Positions 27,232 through 36,235 of a DNA stretch of 64,000 nt are shown here, one piece after another. The stretch is from Brachybacterium vulturis (GTDB taxonomy: Bacteria > Actinomycetota > Actinomycetes > Actinomycetales > Dermabacteraceae). The translations under genes and the position numbers were made by a program. Below the pieces are notes generated by a model that worked only from the letters and a program-made list of their open reading frames with translations, was not told where the DNA came from and made no database searches. The stretch spans positions 2,852,001 to 2,916,000 of the forward strand of contig NZ_CP023563.1 of NCBI RefSeq assembly GCF_002407185.1, read 5' to 3'. Every line of letters begins with the position of its first letter. Positions within the stretch are counted from its first letter, which is position 1.

Positions 27232-28842
27232 GTGCCCACGGAGGAGGAAGCGACATCCCGCGCCCATCGCGTCGCCGTCGACGACGAGCCGGGGGCCGTG
27301 CTCGCCTCCTACCGTCGGCGGCTGCGGGCGTTCGACCTGCCCGCCTCCCGGCTGGCCTGGGCCGGCGCGATGGCCGTGTTCGGGCTCGCCCTGGTGCTGC
27401 GGCTGTGGGGCCTGGGCTCGATCGGCGAGCTGATCTTCGACGAGACCTACTACGTCAAGGACGGTTACACCCTCACCCAGCAGGGCGTGGAGATGTCCTG
27501 GCCCGAGGAGCCGGACGCCGCCTTCGAGGCCGGGGACGTGGACACCTACCTGCCCGAGGGCGCCTACGTGGTCCATCCCCCGCTGGGCAAGTGGCTGATC
27601 GGCGGCGGCATGCTGCTGCTGGGGGCCGACGATCCCTGGGGCTGGCGGATCTCCTCGGCGGTGCTGGGCTCGATCGCGGTGCTGCTGCTGGCCCGGATCG
27701 GGCGACGGCTGCTGCGCTCGACCACCGCGGGGCTGATCGCCGGCCTGCTGCTCGCCGTCGACGGGGTGCCTCTGGTCCACTCCCGCACCAGCCTGCTCGA
27801 TCCCTTCTTGATGTTCTTCGCGCTGGCGGCGTTCGGCGCGCTGCTGATCGACCGCGATCGCTTCCGCGAACGACTCGCGCTGGCCAGTGCGAGCCTGCAC
27901 AGCAGCTCCGCGGCATCGCCCCCGCTGGGGGTCTCCGGCGGTCTGCGCCCTTGGCGGCTGACGGCGGGCCTGCTGCTGGGCATGGCCTGCTCGGTGAAAT
28001 GGTCGGGACTGTACTTCGTGGCGGTCTTCGGGATCATGACGGTGCTGTGGGACTGGTGGGCCCGCCGCACCGCCGCCCAGCGCGACTGGCTGCTCGGCGG
28101 GCTCCTCCGGGATGCGATCCCCGCCTTCTTCGCGGTGGTGGGCACGGCGCTGGTGACCTACGTGGCCTCCTGGACCGGCTGGTTCGTCTCCGCGGTCGGG
28201 TACAACCGCCACCTCGCGGCGGAGGAGGGCATGGCCACCGGCCACGGTGTCCTGGACTCGCTGCTGTCGCTGTGGCTCTACCACGTCCAGGCCTACAGCT
28301 TCCACGTCGGCCTCGACTCCGAGCATCCCTACGAGGCGAACCCGTGGGGGTGGCTGCTGCAGCTGCGGCCCACGAACTTCTACTACCGCTCCTACGACTT
28401 CGGCGAGCACGGCTGCGAGGTCGCCGAGTGCGGGGCGCACATCCTCTCGGTCGGCAACCCGCTGATCTGGTGGCTGGGCACCCTCGCGATCCTGGTGACG
28501 CTGGTGCTCGCGGTGGTGCGCCGGGACGGGCGCGCCTGGGCGGCGCTGTCGGGGATCCTCGCCGGCTATGTGCCGTGGCTGTTCTTCAGCGAGCGGACGA
28601 TCTTCACGTTCTACACCGTCGCCTTCGCGCCCTGGCTGATCCTGTGCCTGGCCTACGTGATGGCGCTGGTGATCGGCCCGGCGGACGCGGAGCGGGAGCG
28701 ACGGCTCGCCGGCGGACTGTTCGTCGGCTCGCTGCTGGTGCTGATCGTGCTGGTCTCGGCGTTCTTCTGGCCGGTCTGGACCGGCCAGGTGCTCGATCTG
28801 GAGCAGTGGCGCTACCGCATGTGGCTGCCGTCCTGGACCTGA
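27232..28842 (+). CDS. pmt: Dolichyl/polyprenyl-phosphate-mannose protein mannosyltransferase
   Basis: Multi-pass GT39 membrane enzyme that transfers mannose from polyprenyl-phosphate-mannose to secreted proteins (O-mannosylation). The 536 residues include about eleven hydrophobic helices. The catalytic Asp-Glu pair is in the first external loop (LIFDETYYVKDGY, near residue 69), followed by HPPLGKWLI and later PTNFYYRSYD. It starts with GTG. The order rsmI/pmt, divergently transcribed, is conserved in actinobacteria. An odd 15-residue Ala/Ser stretch (ASLHSSSAASPPLGVSGG) interrupts a cytoplasmic loop near residue 222. Confidence 0.92.
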   Translation: MPTEEEATSRAHRVAVDDEPGAVLASYRRRLRAFDLPASRLAWAGAMAVFGLALVLRLWGLGSIGELIFDETYYVKDGYTLTQQGVEMSWPEEPDAAFEAGDVDTYLPEGAYVVHPPLGKWLIGGGMLLLGADDPWGWRISSAVLGSIAVLLLARIGRRLLRSTTAGLIAGLLLAVDGVPLVHSRTSLLDPFLMFFALAAFGALLIDRDRFRERLALASASLHSSSAASPPLGVSGGLRPWRLTAGLLLGMACSVKWSGLYFVAVFGIMTVLWDWWARRTAAQRDWLLGGLLRDAIPAFFAVVGTALVTYVASWTGWFVSAVGYNRHLAAEEGMATGHGVLDSLLSLWLYHVQAYSFHVGLDSEHPYEANPWGWLLQLRPTNFYYRSYDFGEHGCEVAECGAHILSVGNPLIWWLGTLAILVTLVLAVVRRDGRAWAALSGILAGYVPWLFFSERTIFTFYTVAFAPWLILCLAYVMALVIGPADAERERRLAGGLFVGSLLVLIVLVSAFFWPVWTGQVLDLEQWRYRMWLPSWT

Positions 28843-28882
28843 CCACGGCGGACGCCCCGCCTCGACCGCGTCCCCCGCCGGT

Positions 28883-28888
28883 TACGCT
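28883..28888 (+). promoter_or_regulatory. -10 hexamer for leaderless malQ
   Basis: TACGCT is followed by exactly 6 bases and the ATG at 28895. There is no ribosome-binding site, and the pmt stop is 40 bases before the hexamer. Confidence 0.5.
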
Positions 28889-28894
28889 TGCCGC

Positions 28895-31030
28895 ATGTCC
28901 CCGGATTCCTCAGCGCTGCGCGATCTTGCCCGCGACCTCGGCGTCAGCACCCAGTACTGGGGGTGGGACGGCGCGCTCAAGGACGTCGCCGACGACACCC
29001 TCCACGCGATCCTGGCCGCCCTCGGCGCGCCGGTGGCCTCCGACGAGGACATCGCGGCCGTGCGGCGCGAGCAGGAGCGCGGGCCCTGGGCCCGCACCCT
29101 GCCGCCGGTGACGGTGCTGCGCGAGGACGCCGCCACCACGGTGCCCGTCCACGTCGACCACGGCACCGCGGTCCGGGCCCAGCTGCTGCTCGAGGACGGC
29201 GGCAGCCGCGATCTCGCGCAGGCCGAGGACCACACCGCGCCCTTCGATCTCGACGGCACGCTGCGCGGTCGGGCCCGCTTCCACCTGCCCGCCGGGCTGC
29301 CGCTGGGCTGGCACCGGCTGGTCGCGGAGACCGCACAGGGCCCCTGTGAGGCGGATGTGGTGGTGACCCCGGCACGGGTGCGGGTCCCTCAGGAGTACGC
29401 CGCGAAGCGGGCCTTCGGGCTCCAGGCGCAGCTCTACTCGGTCCGCTCGCAGCGCTCGTGGGGCATCGGCGACCTCGCCGATATGCGCGATCTGGCCGCG
29501 ATCGGCGGCGCCCGCCACGGTGCGGACTTCCTGCTGGTGAACCCTTTGCACGCCTCCTACCCGACCCCGCCGGTCGAGCCCTCCCCCTATCTCCCGGTCA
29601 CCCGTCGCTTCACCAGTGCGCTGTACCTGCGCATCGAGGACGTGCCCGAGTACCGCGAGCTCACCGATCTCGCCCGCCAGCGGGTGGGGCTGCTGCGCGG
29701 CCAGGTCTCCGGGTGGAACGACCGCGTGGACCGTCTCGAGCGCGACGAGGTGCTGGGCGCGAAGCTGCAGGCTCTCGAGGAGCTGTTCGCGGTGCCGCTG
29801 ACCGCAGGGCGCAGGGCGCTGCTGGACGCCTACCGCGCCCGCGAGGGTCAGGGCCTGGAGGACTTCGCCCTGTGGTCCGCGATCGCGGAGTCGGTGCGCG
29901 GCACGGCCGACGAGGCCTGCCTGCAGGACCTCGATCAGGCCACCCTCGAGCAGGCCCGTCGGGAGCTGCCGGAGCGGATCGACTTCCATGTCTGGACGCA
30001 GTGGCAGCTGGACGAGCAGCTCAGCGCCGCCCAGACCGCGGCCCGCGAGGCCGGGATGCGGATCGGGATCATGCACGACCTCGCCGTCGGGGTGGAGCAG
30101 GTCGGTGCGGACTCCTGGCGGCTGCGCCACGTCCTGGCCGAGGGGGCGGCCGTCGGCGCTCCCGCCGATCAGTACAACCAGCAGGGCCAGAACTGGCACC
30201 AGCCGCCGTGGCACCCCCAGCATCTGCGCGAGGCCGGCTACCGGCCGTGGCGGGACATGCTGCGCACGCTCATGCGCCACGCCGGAGCGCTGCGCATCGA
30301 TCATGTGCTGGGGCTGTTCCGGCTGTGGTGGATCCCGGAGGGGCACGGAGCGGCCGACGGCGCCTACGTCTCCTACGACCACGAGGCGATGATCGGCATC
30401 CTCGTCCTGGAGGCGCAGCGTTCGGGCACGCTGGTGGTCGGCGAGGACCTCGGCACCTTCGAGCCGTGGGTGCGCGACTACCTCGTGGATCGCGGGATCC
30501 TGGGCACCTCGATCCTGTGGTTCGAGGACGACGGGGAGGGCGATCCGCTGCCGGCGGAGGACTACCGCACGCTGTGCATGGCCTCGGTGAACACCCACGA
30601 TCTGCCGCCCACGGCGGGCTACCTGGCGGGTGATCATGTGGCCCTGCGCCACGAGCTGGGTCTGCTGGAGCGGGACCTGGCCGAGGAGCTCGAGGCCGAC
30701 GCGGCCGGGCGCGAACGGGTGCTGGAGGTGCTGCGCCGCGACGGCCTGCTGGACGCTCGCAGCGAGGGCGGCGCAGACATCGAGCAGACGGTGCTCGCGC
30801 TGCACCGTCACCTGGCGCGCACCCCGTCGATGCTGCTGGGCGTCTCCCTCGTGGACTGCGTGGGCGAGCGGCGCATCCAGAACCAGCCGGGCACCGACGA
30901 GGAGTACCCGAACTGGCGGATCCCGCTGGCGGATGCCGCCGGCGCCCCGGTGTCGATCGACGACATCGCGACCGATGAGCGCACGGCGCGCCTGCTGGCC
31001 GCGGTGCGCGAGGGACTGGGCCGGGGCTGA
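28895..31030 (+). CDS. malQ: 4-alpha-glucanotransferase (amylomaltase)
   Basis: GH77 enzyme disproportionating maltodextrins. The 711 residues include an N-terminal beta-rich domain (1-165) typical of the long actinobacterial MalQ, then the barrel starting FGLQAQLYSVRSQRSWGIGD. IGIMHDLAVGVEQVGADSW contains the conserved loop, and ALRIDHVLGLFRLWWIP carries the nucleophile Asp. VVGEDLGTFEPWV carries the acid/base Glu, and MASVNTHDLPPTAGYLAG the third Asp. QGQNWHQPPWHP is the substrate loop. It acts in glycogen and maltose metabolism. No other maltose gene is adjacent. Confidence 0.95.
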   Translation: MSPDSSALRDLARDLGVSTQYWGWDGALKDVADDTLHAILAALGAPVASDEDIAAVRREQERGPWARTLPPVTVLREDAATTVPVHVDHGTAVRAQLLLEDGGSRDLAQAEDHTAPFDLDGTLRGRARFHLPAGLPLGWHRLVAETAQGPCEADVVVTPARVRVPQEYAAKRAFGLQAQLYSVRSQRSWGIGDLADMRDLAAIGGARHGADFLLVNPLHASYPTPPVEPSPYLPVTRRFTSALYLRIEDVPEYRELTDLARQRVGLLRGQVSGWNDRVDRLERDEVLGAKLQALEELFAVPLTAGRRALLDAYRAREGQGLEDFALWSAIAESVRGTADEACLQDLDQATLEQARRELPERIDFHVWTQWQLDEQLSAAQTAAREAGMRIGIMHDLAVGVEQVGADSWRLRHVLAEGAAVGAPADQYNQQGQNWHQPPWHPQHLREAGYRPWRDMLRTLMRHAGALRIDHVLGLFRLWWIPEGHGAADGAYVSYDHEAMIGILVLEAQRSGTLVVGEDLGTFEPWVRDYLVDRGILGTSILWFEDDGEGDPLPAEDYRTLCMASVNTHDLPPTAGYLAGDHVALRHELGLLERDLAEELEADAAGRERVLEVLRRDGLLDARSEGGADIEQTVLALHRHLARTPSMLLGVSLVDCVGERRIQNQPGTDEEYPNWRIPLADAAGAPVSIDDIATDERTARLLAAVREGLGRG

Positions 31031-31059
31031 CCCATGGCCGGCCGGGCCCGCGGCCCCGG

Positions 31060-31533
31060 TCAGTCCGCGGTCACCCGGTCCCACACCGAGCGCTGGTCGA
31101 GGAACTCGCGGGCGGCTCTCTGCGCGCCCTCGAGGCTGTGGTGGGCTCCCCAGCCGCACTGGATCTCGTTGGCGGCGGGCACCTCGTCGGCCGCCAGCAG
31201 ATCGCGCAGCGTGGCCTCGAGGACCGGGGCGAAGCCCTCGACGGTGCGGTCACCGCTCAGCAGCACGTAGAAGCCGGTGCGGCAGCCCATCGGTGAGACG
31301 TCCAGGACGTCCTCGGAGTGGTTGCGCATGTGCTCCGCCATCATGTGCTCGAGCGAGTGGACGGTCTCGGTGTCCAGGTGCTCGAGGTTGGGCTGGGTGA
31401 AGCGCACGTCGAACTTCGTCAGCACGTCGCCGCCGGGCAGCTCCTTGCGATCGGCGATGCGCAGGTAGGGCGCGGCGACGGTGCGGTGGTCGAGGTTGAA
31501 GCTCTCGACGTTCATACGGGGCTGCTCGGTCAT
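31060..31533 (-). CDS. luxS: S-ribosylhomocysteine lyase
   Basis: Splits S-ribosylhomocysteine into homocysteine and DPD, the precursor of autoinducer-2, in the activated methyl cycle. The 157 residues are typical. The metal motif HSLEH is at 59-63 (H59, H63), GCRTGFY contains the catalytic Cys, and NEIQCGWGAHHSLEG has the third ligand. An AAGGAG site lies 9 bases before the ATG. It lies 57 bases after a LysR-like effector-domain gene on the same strand. The malQ and luxS stops converge within 30 bases. Confidence 0.96.
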   Translation of the reverse strand: MTEQPRMNVESFNLDHRTVAAPYLRIADRKELPGGDVLTKFDVRFTQPNLEHLDTETVHSLEHMMAEHMRNHSEDVLDVSPMGCRTGFYVLLSGDRTVEGFAPVLEATLRDLLAADEVPAANEIQCGWGAHHSLEGAQRAAREFLDQRSVWDRVTAD

Positions 31534-31590
31534 CGGTGATGCTCCTTCGGGCTGTGTGCGTGAGTGCGTGTCAGGGGGTCTGCGGGGTGC

Positions 31591-32136
31591 TCAGCGGCTG
31601 GAGCGGGCGGTGCGGCCGCGCACGACGCCGACGAACTCCTGGCGCAGCGGGTCGTCCGCCTCTCGCGGCCAGGCGAGGGCGATGCGGGTGGGCTCCGCGT
31701 CGCGCAGCGGGCGGGAGACGGCGTCCTTGCGGTGGTGGAGCCGCGCCAGCGACAGCGGCACCCGGGTGAAGCCGACGCCCGTCGCGGCGACGGCGATCCG
31801 CTCGGCGGCGTCATCGGCGTGGGCGGCGGGGATCTCGGTCTCCCCCGCCAGGTCGTCCGGGCCGATCTCGTCGAGCAGGCTGAGCACGTCCTCGGCGCCC
31901 ACCACGATCGCTGCCCGCTCCTCCCACAGGGGCACCAGGTGCAGCTCCTCGGCGCGCAGCGGCAGGCGGACGAAGCACATGTCGACCTCTCCGGCCGTCA
32001 GTGCCTCGTGCTGACGGGAGAGCGGGACCGGGACCAGCTCGAGCCAGGCACCGCAGCGGCCCGACTTCCAGCGGCGCAGGAAGCGATCGGGCTCGACGCC
32101 GGGGATGAAGCCGATGCGCAGCGTGGTGGGGTGCAT
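31591..32136 (-). CDS. Stand-alone LysR-type substrate-binding domain protein
   Basis: 181 residues resembling only the effector-binding domain of LysR regulators: LRIGFIPGVEPDRFLRRW at the start, LTAGEVDMCFVRLPL, LVPLWEERAAIVVG and ERIAVAATGVGFTRVPLSLARLHH. There is no helix-turn-helix, and no frame upstream supplies one; DNA before it reaches the DadA-like gene in 135 bases. Its complete, tidy ends suggest a real protein rather than a fragment. It may bind a small ligand or pair with another regulator; that is inference. It is divergent from the DadA-like gene and precedes luxS. Confidence 0.8.
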   Translation of the reverse strand: MHPTTLRIGFIPGVEPDRFLRRWKSGRCGAWLELVPVPLSRQHEALTAGEVDMCFVRLPLRAEELHLVPLWEERAAIVVGAEDVLSLLDEIGPDDLAGETEIPAAHADDAAERIAVAATGVGFTRVPLSLARLHHRKDAVSRPLRDAEPTRIALAWPREADDPLRQEFVGVVRGRTARSSR

Positions 32137-32271
32137 GCCCTCAGCCTACGACCCGCGCGGCCACGACGAACAGGAGCTCGCCGCGGCGGGACCGGTCTCG
32201 GCAGCACGGCGGATCCGCGTGCTTGCAGCGTCCGGTCGACGGGCGTCGTGGTGTAGCCTCGTTGCTGGATA

Positions 32272-33549
32272 ATGGGGTATTCGGTCGTGAGAGCGGAGTC
32301 GACGACGGTGTCGAAGAAGAGTCCTGGGCACATCGCCATCATCGGTGCCGGCATGTCCGGTCTCACCACGGCGTGGCATCTGCAGGAGCAGGGTGTCGAG
32401 GTCACCGTGCTGGAGCGGGACGACGTCGCGGCCGGGTCGTCCTGGGGGAACGCGGGGTGGCTCACCCCCGCCCTGACCCTGCCCCTCAGCGAGCCGTCGG
32501 TGCTGAAGTACGGACTCACCGCGATGCTCGACCCCACCTCGCCGCTGTACGTCCCGGTGACCGCCGATCCGCGGCTGCTGAGGTTCCTGGCCGGCTTCGC
32601 GCGCAACTGCACGCCGGGCAGGTGGCGGCGCGCCATGGGGATCTTCACCGAGGTCAACCGGGTCGCGCTGGACGCCTTCGACGAGCTCGACATCGCCGAG
32701 CCCACCCACCCCGCACGCCCGTTCCTGGCCGCCTTCGCCACGGAGGAGGACCGGCTGGCGATGGTGCGCGAGTTCGACGGGGTCGCCCGGTCCGGGGGCA
32801 CGGTCGAGTACGACCTGCTCAGCGGTGACCAGATGCGCGAGCACGAGCCCGTCCTGGCCGATGGCGTCACCGCGGGCATCGCGCTGCACGGGCAGCGCTT
32901 CATCGATCCGCCGCGGTACCTGGCCGCGCTGGCCGAGGCGGTCGAGGACCGCGGCGGGCAGATCCGACGCGGCGTCGACGTCACGGACATCCGCCAGCGC
33001 GGTGCCGGGGTCGAGGTGCTGGACCGCTCCGGTGACTCGGTGCGCGCCGATCACGTCGTCATCGCCACCGGAGCGTGGCTGGGTCGCCTCGCCCGCCGGT
33101 TCGGTGTCCGCCAGGTGGTGCAGGCCGGTCGCGGCTACAGCTTCACCGTCCGCCCCGAGACGATGCCGACCCACCCGCTGTACTTCCCCACCCAGCGGGT
33201 CGCCTGCACGCCGCTGGGCGACCGTTTCCGCGTCACCGGCATGATGGAGTTCCGTCCCGCCGACGCCCCCCTGGACCCGCGTCGGATCCGGGCGATCATC
33301 GATGCGGTCCGTCCGATGTATCAGGGGATCGACTGGGAGGACCGTCAGGAGGAGTGGGTCGGGTCCCGGCCCTGCACCGCGGACGGCCTGCCCCTGGTGG
33401 GCAGCACCCGGGACGCCCGGGTCAGCATCGCGGGCGGGCACGGGATGTGGGGGATCGCGCTCGGCCCCCTGACCGGCAAGATGCTCGCCAGCCAGCTGAC
33501 CGGCGGTCGGCCGCCGGCGGTCATGCAGCATTTCGACCCGCTGCGCTAG
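32272..33549 (+). CDS. FAD-dependent D-amino-acid dehydrogenase-like oxidoreductase (DadA family)
   Basis: Up to 425 residues. The FAD fold HIAIIGAGMSGLTTAWHLQE begins near residue 20, followed by VLERDDVAAGSSWGNAGWL as in DadA. ADHVVIATGAWLG and RPCTADGLPLVG close the FAD domain, and GHGMWGIALGPLTGKML is the C-terminal FAD loop. It probably deaminates D-amino acids with quinone as acceptor. The start is uncertain: the ATG at 32272 lies inside a GATAAT promoter-like hexamer, while the GTG at 32308 has GGAG 9 bases upstream and still precedes the FAD loop. No alanine racemase is adjacent, but a PLP racemase-like gene lies 2.7 kb away. Confidence 0.88.
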   Translation: MGYSVVRAESTTVSKKSPGHIAIIGAGMSGLTTAWHLQEQGVEVTVLERDDVAAGSSWGNAGWLTPALTLPLSEPSVLKYGLTAMLDPTSPLYVPVTADPRLLRFLAGFARNCTPGRWRRAMGIFTEVNRVALDAFDELDIAEPTHPARPFLAAFATEEDRLAMVREFDGVARSGGTVEYDLLSGDQMREHEPVLADGVTAGIALHGQRFIDPPRYLAALAEAVEDRGGQIRRGVDVTDIRQRGAGVEVLDRSGDSVRADHVVIATGAWLGRLARRFGVRQVVQAGRGYSFTVRPETMPTHPLYFPTQRVACTPLGDRFRVTGMMEFRPADAPLDPRRIRAIIDAVRPMYQGIDWEDRQEEWVGSRPCTADGLPLVGSTRDARVSIAGGHGMWGIALGPLTGKMLASQLTGGRPPAVMQHFDPLR

Positions 33550-33667
33550 CAGCAACCGGCCCGGGCAGTGAGGGGCGGTGACCCGGTCGCGTGAGGCGGA
33601 CGGACCCGTCCGCACCGGTCGTCCTGCCGCTGCCCCCATCACGCACCGCGAACCCGGGCAGGAAACG

Positions 33668-33709
33668 CCTGAGCCGCGTCATCGTTCGTGAACGATGACG
33701 CGGCTCAGG
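33668..33709. terminator. 20-bp perfect hairpin between dadA-like gene and tRNA-Ala
   Basis: CCTGAGCCGCGTCATCGTTC (33668-33687) and its exact complement (33690-33709) are separated by two bases. It lies 9 bases past the tRNA-Ala 3' end and can also end the plus-strand DadA-like transcript. On the minus strand CGTTTCC follows, a weak T-run. Confidence 0.85.
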
Positions 33710-33717
33710 ACGTGCGG

Positions 33718-33790
33718 TGGAGCTACGGGGATTCGAACCCCGGACCTTCTCATTGCGAACGAGACGCGCTACCAACTGCGCCATAGCCCC
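33718..33790 (-). tRNA. tRNA-Ala (anticodon CGC)
   Basis: A 73-base cloverleaf. The acceptor GGGGCTA pairs with TAGCTCC and contains the G3-U70 pair that marks alanine tRNAs. The anticodon stem TCTCG/TGAGA encloses TTCGCAA with anticodon CGC for the GCG codon, frequent in such GC-rich genes. The T-arm contains GGTTCGAATCC. CCA is not encoded. A strong hairpin follows at once. Confidence 0.97.
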
Positions 33791-33889
33791 CTGTCGCGGT
33801 GCGACCAGAACAGATTAGCATCGCCGCCGCGGTGCTGTCGCATCGGGGACGCGCCCTTGACGAAGGTCACAGCGGCGATGCCACGACGC

Positions 33890-34777
33890 TCACCGTCCCG
33901 CGGTGCGCAGCTCCTGGAGCTCCTGCTGCAGCTCGTCCAGGACGCTCAGGCGCTCCTGCCCGGTGCAGGCCACGTAGGCCGGCTGCAGATGGTCGGGGCG
34001 GCGGACGACCTCGGTGCCCGGCCAGGTGCGCAGCGAGCCGCCGGCCCGGCGCAGGATGTGGAAGCCCGCGGCCACGTCCCAGGAGTTGATCGCGGTCAGC
34101 GCCGTCGCGTCGGCCCAGCCGGCGGCGACATAGGCGAGCTCGAGCGCGGCCGAGCCGAGGTGCCGCACCGCGGAGACCGAGTCCTCCAGAGTGCGCACCG
34201 AGCTCGCGGCGAAGGCCGGGAACTGAGCGCCGGTGCGCTGGCCGGGGTATCCGGAGAGCACCAGGGCGTCGGCCGGCGCCCTGGTGGCGCGCGGTCGCAG
34301 CACCTTTCCGTTCAGGGTGGCATCGCCATCGGCCGCGGCGAACACCTGATGCAGGACCGGGGCGTCGATGACGCCGGCGACCAGCTCGTCGTCGACGGCG
34401 ACACCGATCGAGATGCAGAACAGCGGCAGTCCGGCGGCGAAGTTGCTGGTGCCGTCGATGGGGTCGACGAAGAAGCTCACCACCGGCCCGGTGTCCCCGG
34501 CCGCGGTCTCCTCGGCGGGACGCTCACCGCCCTCCTCGCCGACGATGCGGGCGGTGGGCAGCAGGCGACGCAGCTCGGAGACGATGATCTCCTCGCTGGC
34601 GCGGTCGTGCTCGGTGACGATGTCGTGGCTGGAGGTCTTGTACTCCCGGGCCAGGTCGTCGCGGTCCAGGCCACGGAGGTGCTCAGCGGCCGCATGAGCG
34701 GCGGCGAGCGCGATGTCCAGCAGGTGCGAGGGCGAGGGGACGGCGGCGGGAGAGGTGGGGGGCACGGAGGTGTTCAT
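33890..34777 (-). CDS. Inositol monophosphatase family protein
   Basis: Mg-dependent phosphatase of the FIG superfamily, 295 residues. IVGEEGGERP contains the metal-binding Glu, FFVDPIDGTSNFAAGLPLFC the signature DPIDGT, and AINSWDVAAGFHILRRAGG the C-terminal WD metal motif. Substrate could be inositol-1-phosphate, histidinol phosphate or 3'-phosphoadenosine-type nucleotides; it cannot be decided here. The ATG at 34777 lies 7 bases after a TAGCCT hexamer, so the message may be leaderless. It converges on tRNA-Ala but is on the same strand, 100 bases away. Confidence 0.9.
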   Translation of the reverse strand: MNTSVPPTSPAAVPSPSHLLDIALAAAHAAAEHLRGLDRDDLAREYKTSSHDIVTEHDRASEEIIVSELRRLLPTARIVGEEGGERPAEETAAGDTGPVVSFFVDPIDGTSNFAAGLPLFCISIGVAVDDELVAGVIDAPVLHQVFAAADGDATLNGKVLRPRATRAPADALVLSGYPGQRTGAQFPAFAASSVRTLEDSVSAVRHLGSAALELAYVAAGWADATALTAINSWDVAAGFHILRRAGGSLRTWPGTEVVRRPDHLQPAYVACTGQERLSVLDELQQELQELRTAGR

Positions 34778-34784
34778 CCTCGTC

Positions 34785-34790
34785 AGGCTA
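34785..34790 (-). promoter_or_regulatory. -10 hexamer for leaderless inositol-phosphatase gene
   Basis: On the minus strand TAGCCT is followed by 7 bases and the ATG at 34777. GAGG directly touches the ATG and is too close to serve as a ribosome site. Confidence 0.45.
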
Positions 34791-34860
34791 GCCCGAACCG
34801 CGTGGACCCGGGCGGACGGACAGGGGGCGGACGGTCCGCTCCCCGGCCACCCGTGCCTGG

Positions 34861-36171
34861 TCAGACCAGCAGGTGGCGCAGGTACGGGCTCAGCAGCAGC
34901 CCGTCGGGGTCGGCGGCCGCGCGCACGCCGCGGAAGTCCTCGAAGCAGGGGTAGAGCTCCCTGAGCTCGGCTGCGCCCAGCCAGTGCATCTTCCCCCAGT
35001 GCGGGCGGGCCCCGAAGGCGGCGAGGGTGCGCTGCACCAGCAGCAGGTAGGGCCCGGCCTCCTCCGCGTGGTGGCGGTGGGCGGCGATGTAGACGGTGTC
35101 GCGGTGGTGGGCGGTGGACAGCCACACCTCGTCGGCCGCGGCGCGGCGGATCTCGAGCGGGAAGGTGACGCGCACTCCCTCCGCGTCGAAGCGGGCGCGC
35201 AGCGCCGCGAACGCCTCCTCGAACCGCTCGGCGGGCAGCGCCCATTCGGACTCGTGGAAGCGCACCCGTCGCGGCGCGGCGAAGACGGCGGCGGAGTCGT
35301 CGACCACCCGGGGACCGGCGAACACATGCGAGGCGAGCTCGGCGACAGGACGGCTGAGCGGCGGGACCAGCGCAGCACTGCGGCACAGCAGCTCCCAGAC
35401 GCCGTTGCCGAGCACCTCCTGCTGCAGCAGCTCGACCGCGCGGGCAGTTCGGTGCCGGGGAGCGGCCGGGGGCAGCCGGCGCATGGTGCGCACGGTCGCC
35501 CGGTCGGTGCGGGGGAACCAGAAGAACTCATGATGGTCCGCGCGTGCGGAGTCGGCGAGGAAGGAGCGCACCGTCGGCCCGAGGGCCTCGGTGCTCTCGA
35601 CCAGCTCGAGGCGATAGGCGGGGACGCACTGGAGGGTGACCTCGAGGATCACGCCGATGCTGCCCAGTCCGAGCCGGGCGGCCTCGAAGAGCTCCGGATC
35701 CTGGCTGGGCGAGGTGTCCACGACGGAGCCGTCGGCCAGCACCAGCCGCAGGGCGCGCACCATGCCGGCGAAGCCGGTGAAGGCCGCGCCGGTGCCGTGG
35801 GTGCCGGTCTGGATCGCGCCGGCGATCGACTGCCGGTCGATGTCTCCCATCACCGACAGCGCGAGCCCGTAGGGCGCCAGCAGCTCGGCGACCGCCCACA
35901 GCCGGGTGCCTCCGCGCAGGGTGACCAGACCGGTCTCGGGATCCGCGGAGACCAGGCCGTGGAGACCGTCCAGCGACAGCGTGATCCCGTCGGTCGCGGC
36001 GAGGGCGGAGAAGGAGTGGCCGCCGCCGATCACCCGCAGCGAGCATCCGCGGGTGCGGGCGGCCTGCACGGCGGCGACCACCCCCTCCTGCGAGGTGGGA
36101 CGCAGCACCTGCTGCGGTGTCCACGACACGGCTCCGCTCCAGGTGCGCAGGGTCATGGTGCTCTCCGGCAT
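34861..36171 (-). CDS. D-arabinono-1,4-lactone / L-gulonolactone oxidase-type flavoprotein
   Basis: 436-residue FAD-linked oxidase of the VAO fold. The PCMH FAD domain occupies residues 17-190, with LRVIGGGHSFSALAATDG around H52, the position of covalent FAD attachment in aldonolactone and alditol oxidases. GDIDRQSIAGAIQTGTHGTG and GLGSIGVILEVTLQ are further FAD contacts. The C-terminal ALO domain ends with HWGKMHWLGAAELRELYPCFEDF. The ATG at 36171 has AAGGAG 7 bases upstream. Bacterial members oxidise sugar lactones or polyols; the substrate here is unknown. The racemase-like gene lies 64 bases upstream on the same strand. Confidence 0.88.
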   Translation of the reverse strand: MPESTMTLRTWSGAVSWTPQQVLRPTSQEGVVAAVQAARTRGCSLRVIGGGHSFSALAATDGITLSLDGLHGLVSADPETGLVTLRGGTRLWAVAELLAPYGLALSVMGDIDRQSIAGAIQTGTHGTGAAFTGFAGMVRALRLVLADGSVVDTSPSQDPELFEAARLGLGSIGVILEVTLQCVPAYRLELVESTEALGPTVRSFLADSARADHHEFFWFPRTDRATVRTMRRLPPAAPRHRTARAVELLQQEVLGNGVWELLCRSAALVPPLSRPVAELASHVFAGPRVVDDSAAVFAAPRRVRFHESEWALPAERFEEAFAALRARFDAEGVRVTFPLEIRRAAADEVWLSTAHHRDTVYIAAHRHHAEEAGPYLLLVQRTLAAFGARPHWGKMHWLGAAELRELYPCFEDFRGVRAAADPDGLLLSPYLRHLLV

Positions 36172-36235
36172 CGGCCGCTCCTTCGGGGGCTCGGTGGGGT
36201 CGCGGTCCCCGGAGTCCCGGGTGGGAGAGGACCGC

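Noticed and set aside
31591..32136. LysR gene broken by a frameshift
   Set aside because: No frame upstream encodes a helix-turn-helix, and the DadA-like gene begins 135 bases away, so there is no room for one.
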